From Thermoleophilia bacterium (GTDB lineage Bacteria; Actinomycetota; Thermoleophilia; Miltoncostaeales; Miltoncostaeaceae), in the NCBI GenBank assembly GCA_020438485.1, contig JAGQUM010000028.1:1-50781 (forward strand): DNA of 50,781 bases. The letters run 5' to 3'. Below the pieces are notes generated by a model, which was not told the DNA's origin, made no database searches, and saw only the letters and a list, made by a program, of their open reading frames with translations. The stretch's first letter is position 1, and each line of letters opens with the position of its first letter. Position numbers and translations under genes: made by a program. Of this stretch, positions 17,684 to 26,694 are shown piece after piece.

Positions 17684-19128
17684 CCTGCGCTCCTTGCGAT
17701 CGCCGCCTTCATCACCTCACGCGCGATGGGTGCCGCGGCCACGCCGCCCGTCTCGGGCGTGCGCTCCACCACGACCGCCACCGCGACCTTCGGGTCGTCC
17801 TTCGGTGCGAAACCTATAAACCATGCATCGTTGAGTCCGTTGGCGCCGGTCTCGGCCGTGCCCGTCTTGCCCGCCACGTCCAGGCCCTGCAGCGCGGCCT
17901 GCGTGCCGGTGCCCTCCCTGACGACGTTGCCCATCATGTCGGTCACCTCCCGGGCCGTGTCCGGCGAGCACACCTGCGTCAGCCGCCGCGGGCCCTGCTC
18001 GAACACGGCGGAGCCACTCTGGTCCGTGGCCCGGTTCACCAGGTACGGCCGCATCAGCGTGCACCCGTTCGCGATCGCGCTGACCACCATGGCCATCTGC
18101 AGGGGCGTGACCGACAGCTTTTCCTGGCCGATCGCGATGCGGGCCAGGTCGGCGCCGTCCTCGATGTTCGGCAGCAGCGCGTTGTTCGTGCCGTAGCGGC
18201 CGGACGCCACCACCTCGCCGGCGGGCAGGTCGATCGGCGGCTTCTTGCCGAAGCCGAACGCGTCCATCGTCTCGCCCATCCGCGCGCCGCCCAGGTTCTG
18301 GCCGATGCGGGCGAACGTGGTGTTCACCGAGTGGGTGAGCGCGGTGGTGAGGTCGTGGTCGCCGAATACCTCGCCGCCGAAGTTGCGGATGGGCGGGCCG
18401 TTCGTGGCCAGCGTGCCGGTGTCGTCGAAGCGCGTGGCGGGCGTGTAGTCGAGGTTCGAGTCCAGCGCGCCCACCAGCGTGACGACCTTGAACGTGGACC
18501 CGGGCGCGTAGCGGCCCTGCGTGGCGCGGTTGAGCAGCACCGAGTCACTCGAGTTGCGGATCTTCGCGAACTCCGCGGGGTTCGCGACCTTCGACAGGTC
18601 GAAGCCCGGCGACGACGTCATCGCGAGCACCTTCCCCGTCTTCGGCTCGATCGCCACCACCGCGCCGGCGCGGCCGATGAGTTGCTCGTCCGCGATCTGC
18701 TGCACGCGCTTGTTGAGCGTCAGCTCCACGTTGGCGCCGTGCGCGGTGCGCAGGCGCAGGCGCACCAGCAGCGGCTCCGCGCCGTAGTTGCCGCGCAGGT
18801 ACGAGTTGTACGAGGACTCCACCCCCGTGGAGCCGACCTGCGGGTTCGCGTACCCCACGACGTGGGGGGCGAGCGTCCCCTGCGGGTAGCCACGGACGTA
18901 GGTGGTCTGGCCGGCGACCCGCTTCGGGACGCTGCGGGCCAGCACGATCTTGTCGGCCGTGACGATCTCCCCGCGGTCGATGGTCTTGTCGCGCTCGGCG
19001 GCCTGCCGGTTGTCGTTGCGGTCGGCGAGGTCGGGCGCGGCGACGACCTGCCAGTAGCCGAGGAAGAGCCCCAGCAGGGCGAACCCGGCGGCGAGCACGA
19101 TGTAGAGGCGTCCGATCGACCGGTTCAC
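17680..19128 (-). CDS. pbpA: Class B penicillin-binding protein (PbpA)
   Basis: A 482-residue D,D-transpeptidase. One N-terminal TM anchor (about 8-28) is followed by a dimerisation/pedestal region and the transpeptidase domain with the three penicillin-binding motifs in order: STFK (Ser211, Lys214), SVN (267-269) and KTGT (421-424). It cross-links peptidoglycan together with its RodA/FtsW partner, encoded immediately upstream. Size and position match mycobacterial PbpA rather than the larger FtsI. GTG 19128 overlaps the RodA stop by 4 nt. Confidence 0.95.
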   Translation of the reverse strand: MNRSIGRLYIVLAAGFALLGLFLGYWQVVAAPDLADRNDNRQAAERDKTIDRGEIVTADKIVLARSVPKRVAGQTTYVRGYPQGTLAPHVVGYANPQVGSTGVESSYNSYLRGNYGAEPLLVRLRLRTAHGANVELTLNKRVQQIADEQLIGRAGAVVAIEPKTGKVLAMTSSPGFDLSKVANPAEFAKIRNSSDSVLLNRATQGRYAPGSTFKVVTLVGALDSNLDYTPATRFDDTGTLATNGPPIRNFGGEVFGDHDLTTALTHSVNTTFARIGQNLGGARMGETMDAFGFGKKPPIDLPAGEVVASGRYGTNNALLPNIEDGADLARIAIGQEKLSVTPLQMAMVVSAIANGCTLMRPYLVNRATDQSGSAVFEQGPRRLTQVCSPDTAREVTDMMGNVVREGTGTQAALQGLDVAGKTGTAETGANGLNDAWFIGFAPKDDPKVAVAVVVERTPETGGVAAAPIAREVMKAAIARSAG

Positions 19129-20474
19129 GGTTCGTCGTCCCAGGCCGGGGCCTCGTCGGCGCCGCGGTCACGGCGCTTCACGCGGGGCCGGTACGGGCGG
19201 TCTGTGCGGTGGCTGATCACCAGGAGGATGGCGACGATCCCGAAGTTCGTCACCACGCTGGAGCCGCCGTAGCTCAGGAACGGCAGCGTGACGCCCGTCA
19301 GCGGCACCAGCCGCACGACGCCGCCCACGATGATGAAGGCCTGCAGGCCCAGCATGGCGGTGAGGCCGGTGGCCAGGAGCTTGCTGAACCCGTCGTTGGC
19401 GCGGGCCGCGATCGTGAACCCGCGGGCGACGAACAGCATGATGAGCGCCAGCACGCCCATCGCGCCGATGAACCCCAGTTCGGTTCCCACCGCGGTGAAG
19501 ATGAAGTCGGTCTCCAGGAAGGGGATCACGGGGCGCCCGCTCTCGGTCACCAGGAACCCCTTGCCCAGGCCCGTGCCCACCACCCCGCCGTCGGCCAGCG
19601 CGTAGAGGGACTGCACCATCTGGTAGCCGCGGTCCTGCGTGTCCTGGAACGGGTGCAGCCACGAGTCCACGCGGTCCTGGATGCGCGGGACCGCGGCCCA
19701 GATGGCGACGGCTCCGGCCAGGAACAGCCCGGCGCCGACGCCCGCGTACGCGGCGCGCCCCGTGGCCACGTAGATCATGGCCAGGAACACGCCGAAGAAC
19801 ATCAGCGCCGTGCCGAAGTCGTTGAGGGCCGCGACCAGCGCCAGCGCGAGGCCCAGCACCACGAGCATGGGGCCCAGCACGGCCATGGGCGGGGCCGGGA
19901 CGCCCAGGATGCGGCGCGTCGGCACCGCCAGGAGCTCGCGCTTGTCGCGCATGTAGCCCGCCAGGAAGATCACGATGAGGACCTTCACGACCTCGCCCGG
20001 CTGCACAGTCTGGCCGCCCGGTAGCGTGATCCACAGCTTCGCCCCGTAGATGACGGTGCCGAACGCGGCGGTCGCCAGCAACAGCACGACCGCGAGGATG
20101 CCGATGAGGTAGCGGTACCGCTCGAGCACGCGATGGTCGGGCATCACGAGCAGCACCCCGACGAACACGACGGCGGCGACGCCCAGCCACACCAGCTGGT
20201 CGCGCGCGAGGTCCGGGTTGATGCGGTACAGGGTGACCATGCCGATGGCCGTGAGCACACCCACGGTGGGCAGCACGTACGGGTCGGCCTGGGGCGCCCG
20301 CAGGCGCAGCGCCACGTGCATGGCGACCAGCAGCGCGAGGCCGATGGCCACGGTGGCCACGGGTCCGGTGCGCAGCGCGTCGGCCCGCGCCGTGGCCACG
20401 GTGGCCACGCCGAGGGCACCGACCAGCGCGGCGGGCACCAGAAAGCCCGCCTCCCGGGTGCGCGGAGAGATCAC
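19125..20474 (-). CDS. rodA: SEDS glycosyltransferase (RodA/FtsW family)
   Basis: A 449-residue polytopic protein with about 12 TM helices. It polymerises lipid II into glycan strands with the class B PBP encoded just downstream. Family signatures: GAKLWITLPGGQTVQPGEVVKVLIVIF in the middle, GYQMVQSLYALADGGVVGTGLGKG in the large extracellular loop (seen here in short pieces), FIFTAVGTELGF, and LPFLSYGGSS near the end. Whether it serves elongation or division is undecided; the gene order equals mycobacterial rodA. GTG 20474 overlaps the phosphatase stop (GTGA). A basic cytoplasmic tail follows the last TM. Confidence 0.94.
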   Translation of the reverse strand: MISPRTREAGFLVPAALVGALGVATVATARADALRTGPVATVAIGLALLVAMHVALRLRAPQADPYVLPTVGVLTAIGMVTLYRINPDLARDQLVWLGVAAVVFVGVLLVMPDHRVLERYRYLIGILAVVLLLATAAFGTVIYGAKLWITLPGGQTVQPGEVVKVLIVIFLAGYMRDKRELLAVPTRRILGVPAPPMAVLGPMLVVLGLALALVAALNDFGTALMFFGVFLAMIYVATGRAAYAGVGAGLFLAGAVAIWAAVPRIQDRVDSWLHPFQDTQDRGYQMVQSLYALADGGVVGTGLGKGFLVTESGRPVIPFLETDFIFTAVGTELGFIGAMGVLALIMLFVARGFTIAARANDGFSKLLATGLTAMLGLQAFIIVGGVVRLVPLTGVTLPFLSYGGSSVVTNFGIVAILLVISHRTDRPYRPRVKRRDRGADEAPAWDDEP

Positions 20475-21751
20475 GGGGCGGCCGGCTCCTGCGGGGCGTT
20501 GGTCAGCGGGCCCAGGCCCGGCGGGCCCGTCCGGGGGAGCTGTGCGCGCGGCGTCGGGGCGTCGGGCAGCCCCTGGGTCCACACCAGGCGGGTGGCGCGC
20601 AGGACCGTCTCGCCCAGGCCGCCGAAGCCGCCCAGCGAAAGGCCGGGCGTGGCGGGGACACCGGTGTCCTCCCACGCGTGGCTGGTGTCGATGGGGCCGA
20701 GCGCCACGCCCCGTTCCACCCAGATCGTGTCGCCCCCGCCGGCGGCGAGGGAGTAGCTGCGCCCCTGGAACCACCAGAACGCGCCGCCCAGGATGACGGC
20801 CAGGGCGACGACGCCCGCAACCCACAGGCCGGGGTGGCGCCCGCGCCCGCGCCCGGGGGCCCGCTCGAACACCAGGGGCGCGCCGGTCGCGCCGTCACCC
20901 CCGCCCGCGGGAACGCCGCCGATGACCTTCGTGGCGCGGTCGGGGCGCCCCCCGCGCGGCACCGACTCCGGCTCGTCGACGGGGATCTCCTGCGTGTCCG
21001 ACGACAGCGTCGCGGACGTCGCCTGGGTCGGGGAGCCCTCGCCGATGCGGGCCAGCACCACGGTGACGTTGTCGCTGCCGCCGTTGGCGTTGGCGCGGGC
21101 CACCAGGGCGGCGGCGGCCTCCTCCATGCTGGTGGCGGTGCGCAGCTCGGCCAGGATCTCGTCGTCGCTCACCTCGCCGTACAGGCCGTCGCTGCACAGC
21201 AGGAGGATGTCGTCGGGCTCGACGTCGTGCTGGTAGGTGTCGACAGTGACGTCCGGCTCGGCGCCCAGCGCACGCGTGATGACGTTGCGGTGGGGGTGGT
21301 TGAGGGCCTCCTCGGGCGACAGGCTGCCCTGGCGCACCAGCTCGGCCACCACGGAGTGGTCGTGGGTCAGCTGTTCGAGGGTGTCGCCGCGCCAGAGGTA
21401 CGCGCGGCTGTCGCCGACGTGCACCACGTCCAGGCGGTGCCCCTCCAGCGTCGCGGCCGTGATGGTGGTGCCCATCCCGCTCTTCGAGGGGTCCTGGGCG
21501 GCCATGCGCCGGATGGCGCGGTTGGCGTTCTCGATCGCCGCCTTGATCGACAGCGGGTCGGCGGGCTTGGAGATGCCCTCGATGGCCTCGACGGCCATCT
21601 GGGAGGCCACCTCGCCGGCCAGCGCGCCGCCCATGCCGTCGGCGACGGCCACGACGTGCGCCGCGACATAGCTGCGGTCCTCGTTGTGGTCGCGGACGCG
21701 CCCCGTGTCGGACCGCTCGGCCAGCTCCACGATGTGGAGTCCCTCGGCCAT
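20471..21751 (-). CDS. pstP: PP2C-family Ser/Thr phosphatase (PstP type)
   Basis: A 426-residue protein that reverses Ser/Thr kinase signalling. The PP2C catalytic domain (about 1-236) has RDHNED (21-25), ADGMGG (37-42), VGDSRAY (112-118), SDGL (187-190) and GSDNVTVVL (225-233). These supply the Asp residues of the Mn2+ centre. A flexible linker leads to one TM (about 309-328) and a roughly 95-residue outer domain ending in a Pro-rich tail, as in mycobacterial PstP. ATG 21751 shares one base with the FhaB stop. It is the only phosphatase in the window against three kinases. Confidence 0.95.
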   Translation of the reverse strand: MAEGLHIVELAERSDTGRVRDHNEDRSYVAAHVVAVADGMGGALAGEVASQMAVEAIEGISKPADPLSIKAAIENANRAIRRMAAQDPSKSGMGTTITAATLEGHRLDVVHVGDSRAYLWRGDTLEQLTHDHSVVAELVRQGSLSPEEALNHPHRNVITRALGAEPDVTVDTYQHDVEPDDILLLCSDGLYGEVSDDEILAELRTATSMEEAAAALVARANANGGSDNVTVVLARIGEGSPTQATSATLSSDTQEIPVDEPESVPRGGRPDRATKVIGGVPAGGGDGATGAPLVFERAPGRGRGRHPGLWVAGVVALAVILGGAFWWFQGRSYSLAAGGGDTIWVERGVALGPIDTSHAWEDTGVPATPGLSLGGFGGLGETVLRATRLVWTQGLPDAPTPRAQLPRTGPPGLGPLTNAPQEPAAP

Positions 21752-22437
21752 CACTCCTCGTAGCGCAGCGTGGTTTCGCCCATCCTCAGCGTGTCCCGCA
21801 CGCGCAGCTGCGCGTGCTCCACCCGCTGGCCGTTGAGGAACGTGCCGTTGGTCGAGCCCAGGTCCTGGATGTAGAAGAAGCTGCCGCGGCGCAGGATGCG
21901 CGCGTGCATGTGCGACAGGAACGAATCGTCCAGGTGCAGGTCGTTCGACGCCGAGCGGCCGATGGTGAGGCCGCCGCCCAGGGGCAGCTCGCGCCCCACC
22001 TCGGACGGGCCGGCCTCCACGATGAGGCGGGGCTCGATGCCCGTGGCCAGAACCTCCGCCGTGGACTGGCTGTGCGCCCGGTCGGTGGGCGGCAGGTCGC
22101 GGGGCGCGTCGGCGGCCGGCTCGTCGTGCAGCAGGAACCCGGGGTCGGGCCGGTCGGCCCGCGGGATGTCGCGCGGACCGGGGGCCTCGACGGCCGCGCC
22201 CGCGGCCACGGGCACCGGTTCCGGGTCGGGGAGGTCCACGGCGATGGCGCCGGGCGCGCGCGGCTCGAGGATGGGATGGGCGGCCGTGTCGGGCGACACG
22301 ACGGGGTCCTGCAGAGGCAGCGCGGGGGGTGTCGCGCGCGACAGCGTGCGCGCGGCCGACCGGACGACGGCCCACAGGAAGCCGAACACCAGGACGATGA
22401 CGGCAAGCTGGGCGACCAGCATCGACGTCTCGGTCAC
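21751..22437 (-). CDS. fhaB: FHA-domain membrane protein (FhaB-like)
   Basis: A 228-residue protein. An N-terminal TM (about 7-25) is followed by a Pro/Ala/Asp-rich linker and a C-terminal FHA domain (about 138-225). The FHA domain has the phosphothreonine-binding set: GRSASNDLHLDDSFLSHMHARI and LGSTNGTFLNG. FhaB-type proteins read phospho-Thr on PBPs or kinases and help position the division machinery. GTG 22437 overlaps the FhaA stop (GTGA). The linker has Thr-containing segments that could themselves be phosphorylated, which is an inference. Confidence 0.9.
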   Translation of the reverse strand: MTETSMLVAQLAVIVLVFGFLWAVVRSAARTLSRATPPALPLQDPVVSPDTAAHPILEPRAPGAIAVDLPDPEPVPVAAGAAVEAPGPRDIPRADRPDPGFLLHDEPAADAPRDLPPTDRAHSQSTAEVLATGIEPRLIVEAGPSEVGRELPLGGGLTIGRSASNDLHLDDSFLSHMHARILRRGSFFYIQDLGSTNGTFLNGQRVEHAQLRVRDTLRMGETTLRYEE

Positions 22438-23240
22438 GAGATCTCCACCGCGATCTCGGTGGTGCCCAGCACGATCCGGTCGCCGTCGGCCAGCGCGTGG
22501 CGGGTGACCATCTGCCCGTTGACCTCCACGCCGTTCGTGGAGTCGAGGTCGATGATGAAGTAGTCGTAGCCCACGTGACGGATCTCGCAGTGGTTCCGGC
22601 TGACGTTGGGGTCGGGCACGATCACGTCGCGGTCGCGGCTGCGGCCCAGTGTCATGACGCGTGAGGCCATGCGGGTGCGCACGCCGTTCATCACCAGCGT
22701 CAGCGAGCCGGCGTTCAGCGCCGCGCGCGCGTCGGCGGCGGAGATGACCTGCGTGCCGCTGACCCCCTCCAGCGCCGCGTTCGCCACCGGGGGCGCGGCC
22801 GCGGGCGCCGGGGCGGCCGCCCCGGGCTCCTCGGCGGGCGGGGCCGGCGCGGACGGACCGGTGCCCTCGGGCGCATCCACCATGCGGCAGCCGATGCCGA
22901 ACTCGCCGGCGCGCAGGTCCCCGTCCTCCTCCAGCGCCACGGTCGGGGCCGTGATCAGCGAGTACCCGCTGCCGCGGGCGTGCGCCTCGAGGTACTGGGC
23001 CATCTCACCGGTGAGCGCCCCCTCGTAGTCGGCGAAGGCCGCGTGGTCCTGGGTCGACAGGAACACCGTGTACTCGTTCGGTACGTAGATCTTGGAGACC
23101 GACACGGTCTTGTGGTCGTCCATCTCGCGGGCCAGCTTTCGCGCCAGCTCGACCGGCTGCAGCTGGCTGCGGAACGCGCGGCGGAAGCCGCGCTCGACCA
23201 CCGACTCGATGGAGTTCTCGATGCGTCTCAATACGCTCAT
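22434..23240 (-). CDS. fhaA: FhaA-like protein (DUF3662 plus FHA domain)
   Basis: A 268-residue cytoplasmic protein. The N-terminal DUF3662 domain (about 1-120) begins MSVLRRIENSIESVVERGFRRAF and has LQPVELARKLAREMDDHK. A Pro/Ala-rich linker (about 130-165) leads to a C-terminal FHA domain (about 185-268) with LGRSRDRDVIVPDPNVSRNHCEI and LDSTNGVEVNG. In mycobacteria FhaA binds phosphorylated MurJ and kinase targets. The mycobacterial protein has a far longer linker, so this is a compact version. The ATG overlaps the kinase stop (ATGA). Confidence 0.93.
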   Translation of the reverse strand: MSVLRRIENSIESVVERGFRRAFRSQLQPVELARKLAREMDDHKTVSVSKIYVPNEYTVFLSTQDHAAFADYEGALTGEMAQYLEAHARGSGYSLITAPTVALEEDGDLRAGEFGIGCRMVDAPEGTGPSAPAPPAEEPGAAAPAPAAAPPVANAALEGVSGTQVISAADARAALNAGSLTLVMNGVRTRMASRVMTLGRSRDRDVIVPDPNVSRNHCEIRHVGYDYFIIDLDSTNGVEVNGQMVTRHALADGDRIVLGTTEIAVEIS

Positions 23241-24913
23241 AGGGCTTTCGGCAGCGTAGCGGACGGACCCGGCGACGCCTCGCGGACGAGGAAGCGCCAC
23301 GGCCGCAGTGCCCAGCCCAGCACCACGACCCCGGACGCCGCGCACGCCACGAGCGCCGACTTGGGGTCGGGACCGGTGATGGCCAGGCCCGCCACGAGCG
23401 CGGTGATCCAGGCCAGCGCGGCCGCCCCGCGGGCGCCGCCGCGGCGCCGGACCATGGCCCCGGCCAGCATCGCTCCCGCGACCAGCACGGCGGCCTGCGC
23501 CCACACCCATGGCGCGCCGGCAAGCGGCGCCGCGACGTCGCGCACCACGCCGACGGGGTTGCCGCGGCCGTCGGCCACGTGCCCTCCGGGCACGGCCGTG
23601 CCCGCGCTCAGCAGCAGGCCGTGTCCCTGATCCAGCAGCTGCCACAGCAGCGTGCCGAGCACGCCGGCCACGGCCAGTTGTGCGCGGCGGAACGGGCGGG
23701 GCGCGACGCCGGTCACGGCGGCCGCCAGCGGACCCATCCCGACGGCGAACGCGATGGGCCACCACGCGGCGGCCATCGCCAGGCCGGGGGCCCGGGGACC
23801 GGTCAGCAGCAGCGCGACGGCGAGGGGGGCCAGCGCCACCGCCAGGCCCGTGGACGCCTGCCCCACCAGCACGAGAGCCCCGACGACGCCCAGCAGCATC
23901 GTGATGCCCGGGCTGGCGGCGATTCCCATGCCGGCCGCGACGGCGACCCCGGCCGTGGCGGCCGGGCCCAGCGACGTCCACTCGGTCAGGGCCAGCGCGG
24001 CGGGGACGGCGGCGGCCGCGCCGCGCCCCAGCGGCGCCAGCCAGCGATGCCGGCGCACCGCGTCGGCCACGCCGGGTCCCCCGGGCCACGCCCGGCTGGC
24101 GGCGGCGCGCAGCGCGCCGGCCATGCGGGCGGCGCTGGGGCGGTCGGCCGGGTTCAGCTCGAGGCCGGCCGTGACGAGGCGGCACACGTCCGGCGGAAGG
24201 TCCGGGCGCTGTCGCGCGATGGGCGGCACCACGCCCGACACGGCGTGCCGCAGGGCGTCCATCGGGGGCAGCCCCCGGTGGGGGTTGTGGCCGGTCAGCA
24301 TCTCGTACAGCACGAGGCTGGCGGCGTAGACGTCGCTGGCGGGCTCCGTGTGTCCGTCGCGCGCCTGCTCGGGTGCCATGTACGCCACCGTCCCCACCAC
24401 GTCGCCCGTGCGGGTCAGCGACGGGTCGCCGGTGGAGCGCGCCACGCCGAAGTCGCCCAGCAGCGCGTCGCCATGGGGGTCGATGAGGATGTTCGCGGGT
24501 TTCACGTCGCGATGGAGCACGCCCCGCGCGTGCGCGTGGTCGAGTGCGTCCAGCACGTCCGCCATGATCTCCACAGCCCGGCAGTCGTCCACGCCGTCCT
24601 CGTCCACGAGGGCACGCAGGGAGGGGCCGTCGATGAGTTCCCACACCAGTCGCACGCAATCGGGGTCCGTGCCCCAGTCCAGCAGCCGCACGACGTGCGG
24701 ATGCGACAGCCGCGACGCCGCCCGGATCTCGCGCCCGGCGCGCGCCACGAGGTCGGCGTCGTCGATGATGGTCTTCACGGCCACCTCGCCGCCGGTCCGC
24801 ACGTCGACGGCCCGCCGCACGCTGGACGTGGCACCCCGCCCCAGCAGGGTGCCCAGGCGGTATCGCCCGAGGGCGAGCTCGGTGGTGGGAACGCCGGTGC
24901 GCACGTCGTGCAT
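23237..24913 (-). CDS. Ser/Thr kinase with a polytopic membrane C-terminus
   Basis: A 558-residue protein. The kinase domain (about 15-275) has HRDVKPAN (134-141), DFG (154-156), MAPEQARDG and Lys47. Its glycine loop is altered, GRGATSSVRRA in place of the usual GxGGMGxVY. From about 290 to 545 there are about eight hydrophobic helices (for example VPAALALTEWTSLG, ITMLLGVVGALVLVG, ALAWITALVAGLAI) in place of a single TM and sensor domain. It heads the nine-gene cell-wall operon. Mycobacteria have PknA between pbpA and pknB; here that place is empty. It may fill PknA's role, with the membrane part acting as sensor or anchor. Confidence 0.9.
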   Translation of the reverse strand: MHDVRTGVPTTELALGRYRLGTLLGRGATSSVRRAVDVRTGGEVAVKTIIDDADLVARAGREIRAASRLSHPHVVRLLDWGTDPDCVRLVWELIDGPSLRALVDEDGVDDCRAVEIMADVLDALDHAHARGVLHRDVKPANILIDPHGDALLGDFGVARSTGDPSLTRTGDVVGTVAYMAPEQARDGHTEPASDVYAASLVLYEMLTGHNPHRGLPPMDALRHAVSGVVPPIARQRPDLPPDVCRLVTAGLELNPADRPSAARMAGALRAAASRAWPGGPGVADAVRRHRWLAPLGRGAAAAVPAALALTEWTSLGPAATAGVAVAAGMGIAASPGITMLLGVVGALVLVGQASTGLAVALAPLAVALLLTGPRAPGLAMAAAWWPIAFAVGMGPLAAAVTGVAPRPFRRAQLAVAGVLGTLLWQLLDQGHGLLLSAGTAVPGGHVADGRGNPVGVVRDVAAPLAGAPWVWAQAAVLVAGAMLAGAMVRRRGGARGAAALAWITALVAGLAITGPDPKSALVACAASGVVVLGWALRPWRFLVREASPGPSATLPKAL

Positions 24914-24969
24914 CTTCGCTGCCGTCGCCCGTTGCCCTTCGGGACGCGGTTCGGAGACGCCCGGCGTGC

Positions 24970-24975
24970 TAGCCT
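24970..24975 (+). promoter_or_regulatory. Candidate -10 box for tRNA-Leu
   Basis: TAGCCT, 27 nt before the tRNA 5' end. It fits the TANNNT pattern of this genome, but no -35 is clear. Confidence 0.35.
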
Positions 24976-25002
24976 TTCGCGATCCTGCTCAGCAGGATGC
25001 GG

Positions 25003-25086
25003 GGGCGAGTGGTGGAATTGGTAGACACGCTGGCTTCAGGTGCCAGTGCTCGTAAGAGCTTGGGGGTTCGAGTCCCCCCTCGCCCA
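25003..25086 (+). tRNA. tRNA-Leu (anticodon CAG)
   Basis: Cloverleaf folded by eye. Acceptor GGGCGAG (25003-25009) pairs with CTCGCCC (25079-25085), with A73 at 25086. The anticodon stem CTGGC/GCCAG encloses loop TTCAGGT with CAG at 25037-25039. There is a long class II variable arm (GCTCGTAAGAGC). The T-arm is GGGGG-TTCGAGT-CCCCC. CC but not A of the CCA end is encoded. It reads CUG, the preferred Leu codon in GC-rich genomes. Confidence 0.95.
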
Positions 25087-25137
25087 CCTACAGAACGGGT
25101 GCTTCACGCCGTGACCACGGGTTCCAGGACCTAGGCG

Positions 25138-26670
25138 ATGTCGGAATACGATCGCCGCGACGACATCGAGCCGGGCGACACGGGCGCGACGGGACGCGCG
25201 CCGCGGCCCTCGCTGCCTCCCTCCGACAAGGAGTTTGACGAGCTCGACTCGTCGTTCGCCGACCCCATCGGCGGGCCGCCCGAGAAGCCCGCGTTCTTCG
25301 AGGAGGACGACGCGTTCGACGACGTCTTCGCGCCCGAGCCCGCCCCGGCACCGCCGCCGGTCGAGGACTTCGGTTTCGACGACATCGCCCGCGGCGACGA
25401 GCCCGCGCCCGGGTCGCGCCGCTCGTCTCGTCGCGGGGGCCTGCGCCGCAGCGGAGGTGGCGACGGCGGGTCCTCGCCGCGGCCTCCCCGAGGGTCGGGC
25501 GGACGCCCGAAGGCGTCCAAGGGTGGCGGGGCGCGCGCGCCGCGGCTCTCACGCGGCTCCGGCGGCGGGGGTCGCCCGCGCCCCGGCGGCTCCGGACCCC
25601 GCGGCGGCTCCGGCCGCGGCGGCGGTGCGTCCGTCATGTCCGACCCGCGGGCCCGCCTGGCGATCATCGCGGGTATCGCGCTGCTGCTGCTCGTCGTGCT
25701 CATCCTGTGGTGGCGCGACCACCAGCGCAGCCAGCTGGAGAACTCGTACAAGAGCTACGTCAACGAGGCCGGGCAGATCGCCGGCGACTCGGCGGGCGAG
25801 GGCAAGCGCCTGATGACGCTCCTGCAGAACACCGACAACAAGTCGCCGTCGGCGCTCGCCACCGAGGTGCAGAAGCTCGCCACCGAGGCGAACGGGCTCA
25901 CCAAGAAAGCGGCCGACCTGTCGCCGCCCGGCGGCCTCGCCGACGCCGACCGCTCGTTCCAGATGGCGCTGCGCATGCGCGCGAACGGCCTCAGCTCGCT
26001 TGCGCAGACGCTGCCGCAGGCCCTGCGCGGCGAGAACCAGGCGCAGGCCGCCAAGCTGCTGGCGGCACCCATGAAGCGGTTCCTCGCCAGCGACGTGGTC
26101 TACGCCGACCAGTACGCCCAGGTGGCCTCGGCGAAGATCCGCGAGGAGGGCATCGACAAGGTCGAGGTGGCCACGAACCAGGTGTTCCTGGCCGGCACGA
26201 ATGAGCAGTACGCGTACACCACCGGCGCGCAGGCCCTCATCAAGCAGATGAAGAGCGGGTCGGCCAGCACCAACGCGCCGGGCGGCACGCTGCGCGGCAC
26301 CAGCGTCGAGGGTGTCACGGCCCAGCCCAGCGGCACTGCCCTGAGCACCGACACCACCACCAGCATCGTGGGATCCGGGGAGCTCGGCTGGGCGGTGGAG
26401 GTCAAGAACGGCGGCGAGGTGGACGAGCAGAACATCGACGTCACCGTCAGCTTGACCTACGGCGGCGCGACCCCCGCGTACACGAAGACGGTGCCCATCG
26501 CGAACCTGGCCAAGGGCGAGTCGACGACGGTGACGGTGCCGGGGCCGACGGCCTCGGAGATCACGAACGACCAGGAGGGGAGCCTCCTCGTGGAGACGTC
26601 CTCGGTGCCGGGTGAGCGCAACACCGACAACAACTCCAAGGACTTCCTCGTCAAGATCACGTTCGGCTGA
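25138..26670 (+). CDS. Membrane protein with disordered N-terminus and CARDB-like exterior, unknown
   Basis: A 510-residue protein. The first 170 residues are low-complexity: acidic and Pro-rich up to about 90, then Arg/Gly/Ser-rich, so the cytoplasmic part is probably disordered. One TM (about 174-193) is followed by a helical region (195-360) with many Gln, Ala and Lys. The C-terminal domain (about 390-510) contains LGWAVEVKNGGEVDEQNIDVTVSL and TDNNSKDFLVKITFG, the pattern of Ig-like CARDB adhesion domains. I do not recognise a named family for the whole. ATG 25138 lies 52 nt after the tRNA, and no strong ribosome site is seen. DUF4446 follows after 24 nt, probably in the same operon. Confidence 0.8.
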   Translation: MSEYDRRDDIEPGDTGATGRAPRPSLPPSDKEFDELDSSFADPIGGPPEKPAFFEEDDAFDDVFAPEPAPAPPPVEDFGFDDIARGDEPAPGSRRSSRRGGLRRSGGGDGGSSPRPPRGSGGRPKASKGGGARAPRLSRGSGGGGRPRPGGSGPRGGSGRGGGASVMSDPRARLAIIAGIALLLLVVLILWWRDHQRSQLENSYKSYVNEAGQIAGDSAGEGKRLMTLLQNTDNKSPSALATEVQKLATEANGLTKKAADLSPPGGLADADRSFQMALRMRANGLSSLAQTLPQALRGENQAQAAKLLAAPMKRFLASDVVYADQYAQVASAKIREEGIDKVEVATNQVFLAGTNEQYAYTTGAQALIKQMKSGSASTNAPGGTLRGTSVEGVTAQPSGTALSTDTTTSIVGSGELGWAVEVKNGGEVDEQNIDVTVSLTYGGATPAYTKTVPIANLAKGESTTVTVPGPTASEITNDQEGSLLVETSSVPGERNTDNNSKDFLVKITFG

Positions 26671-26694
26671 CGCCGGGGGACGCCTCCTTCCGCC

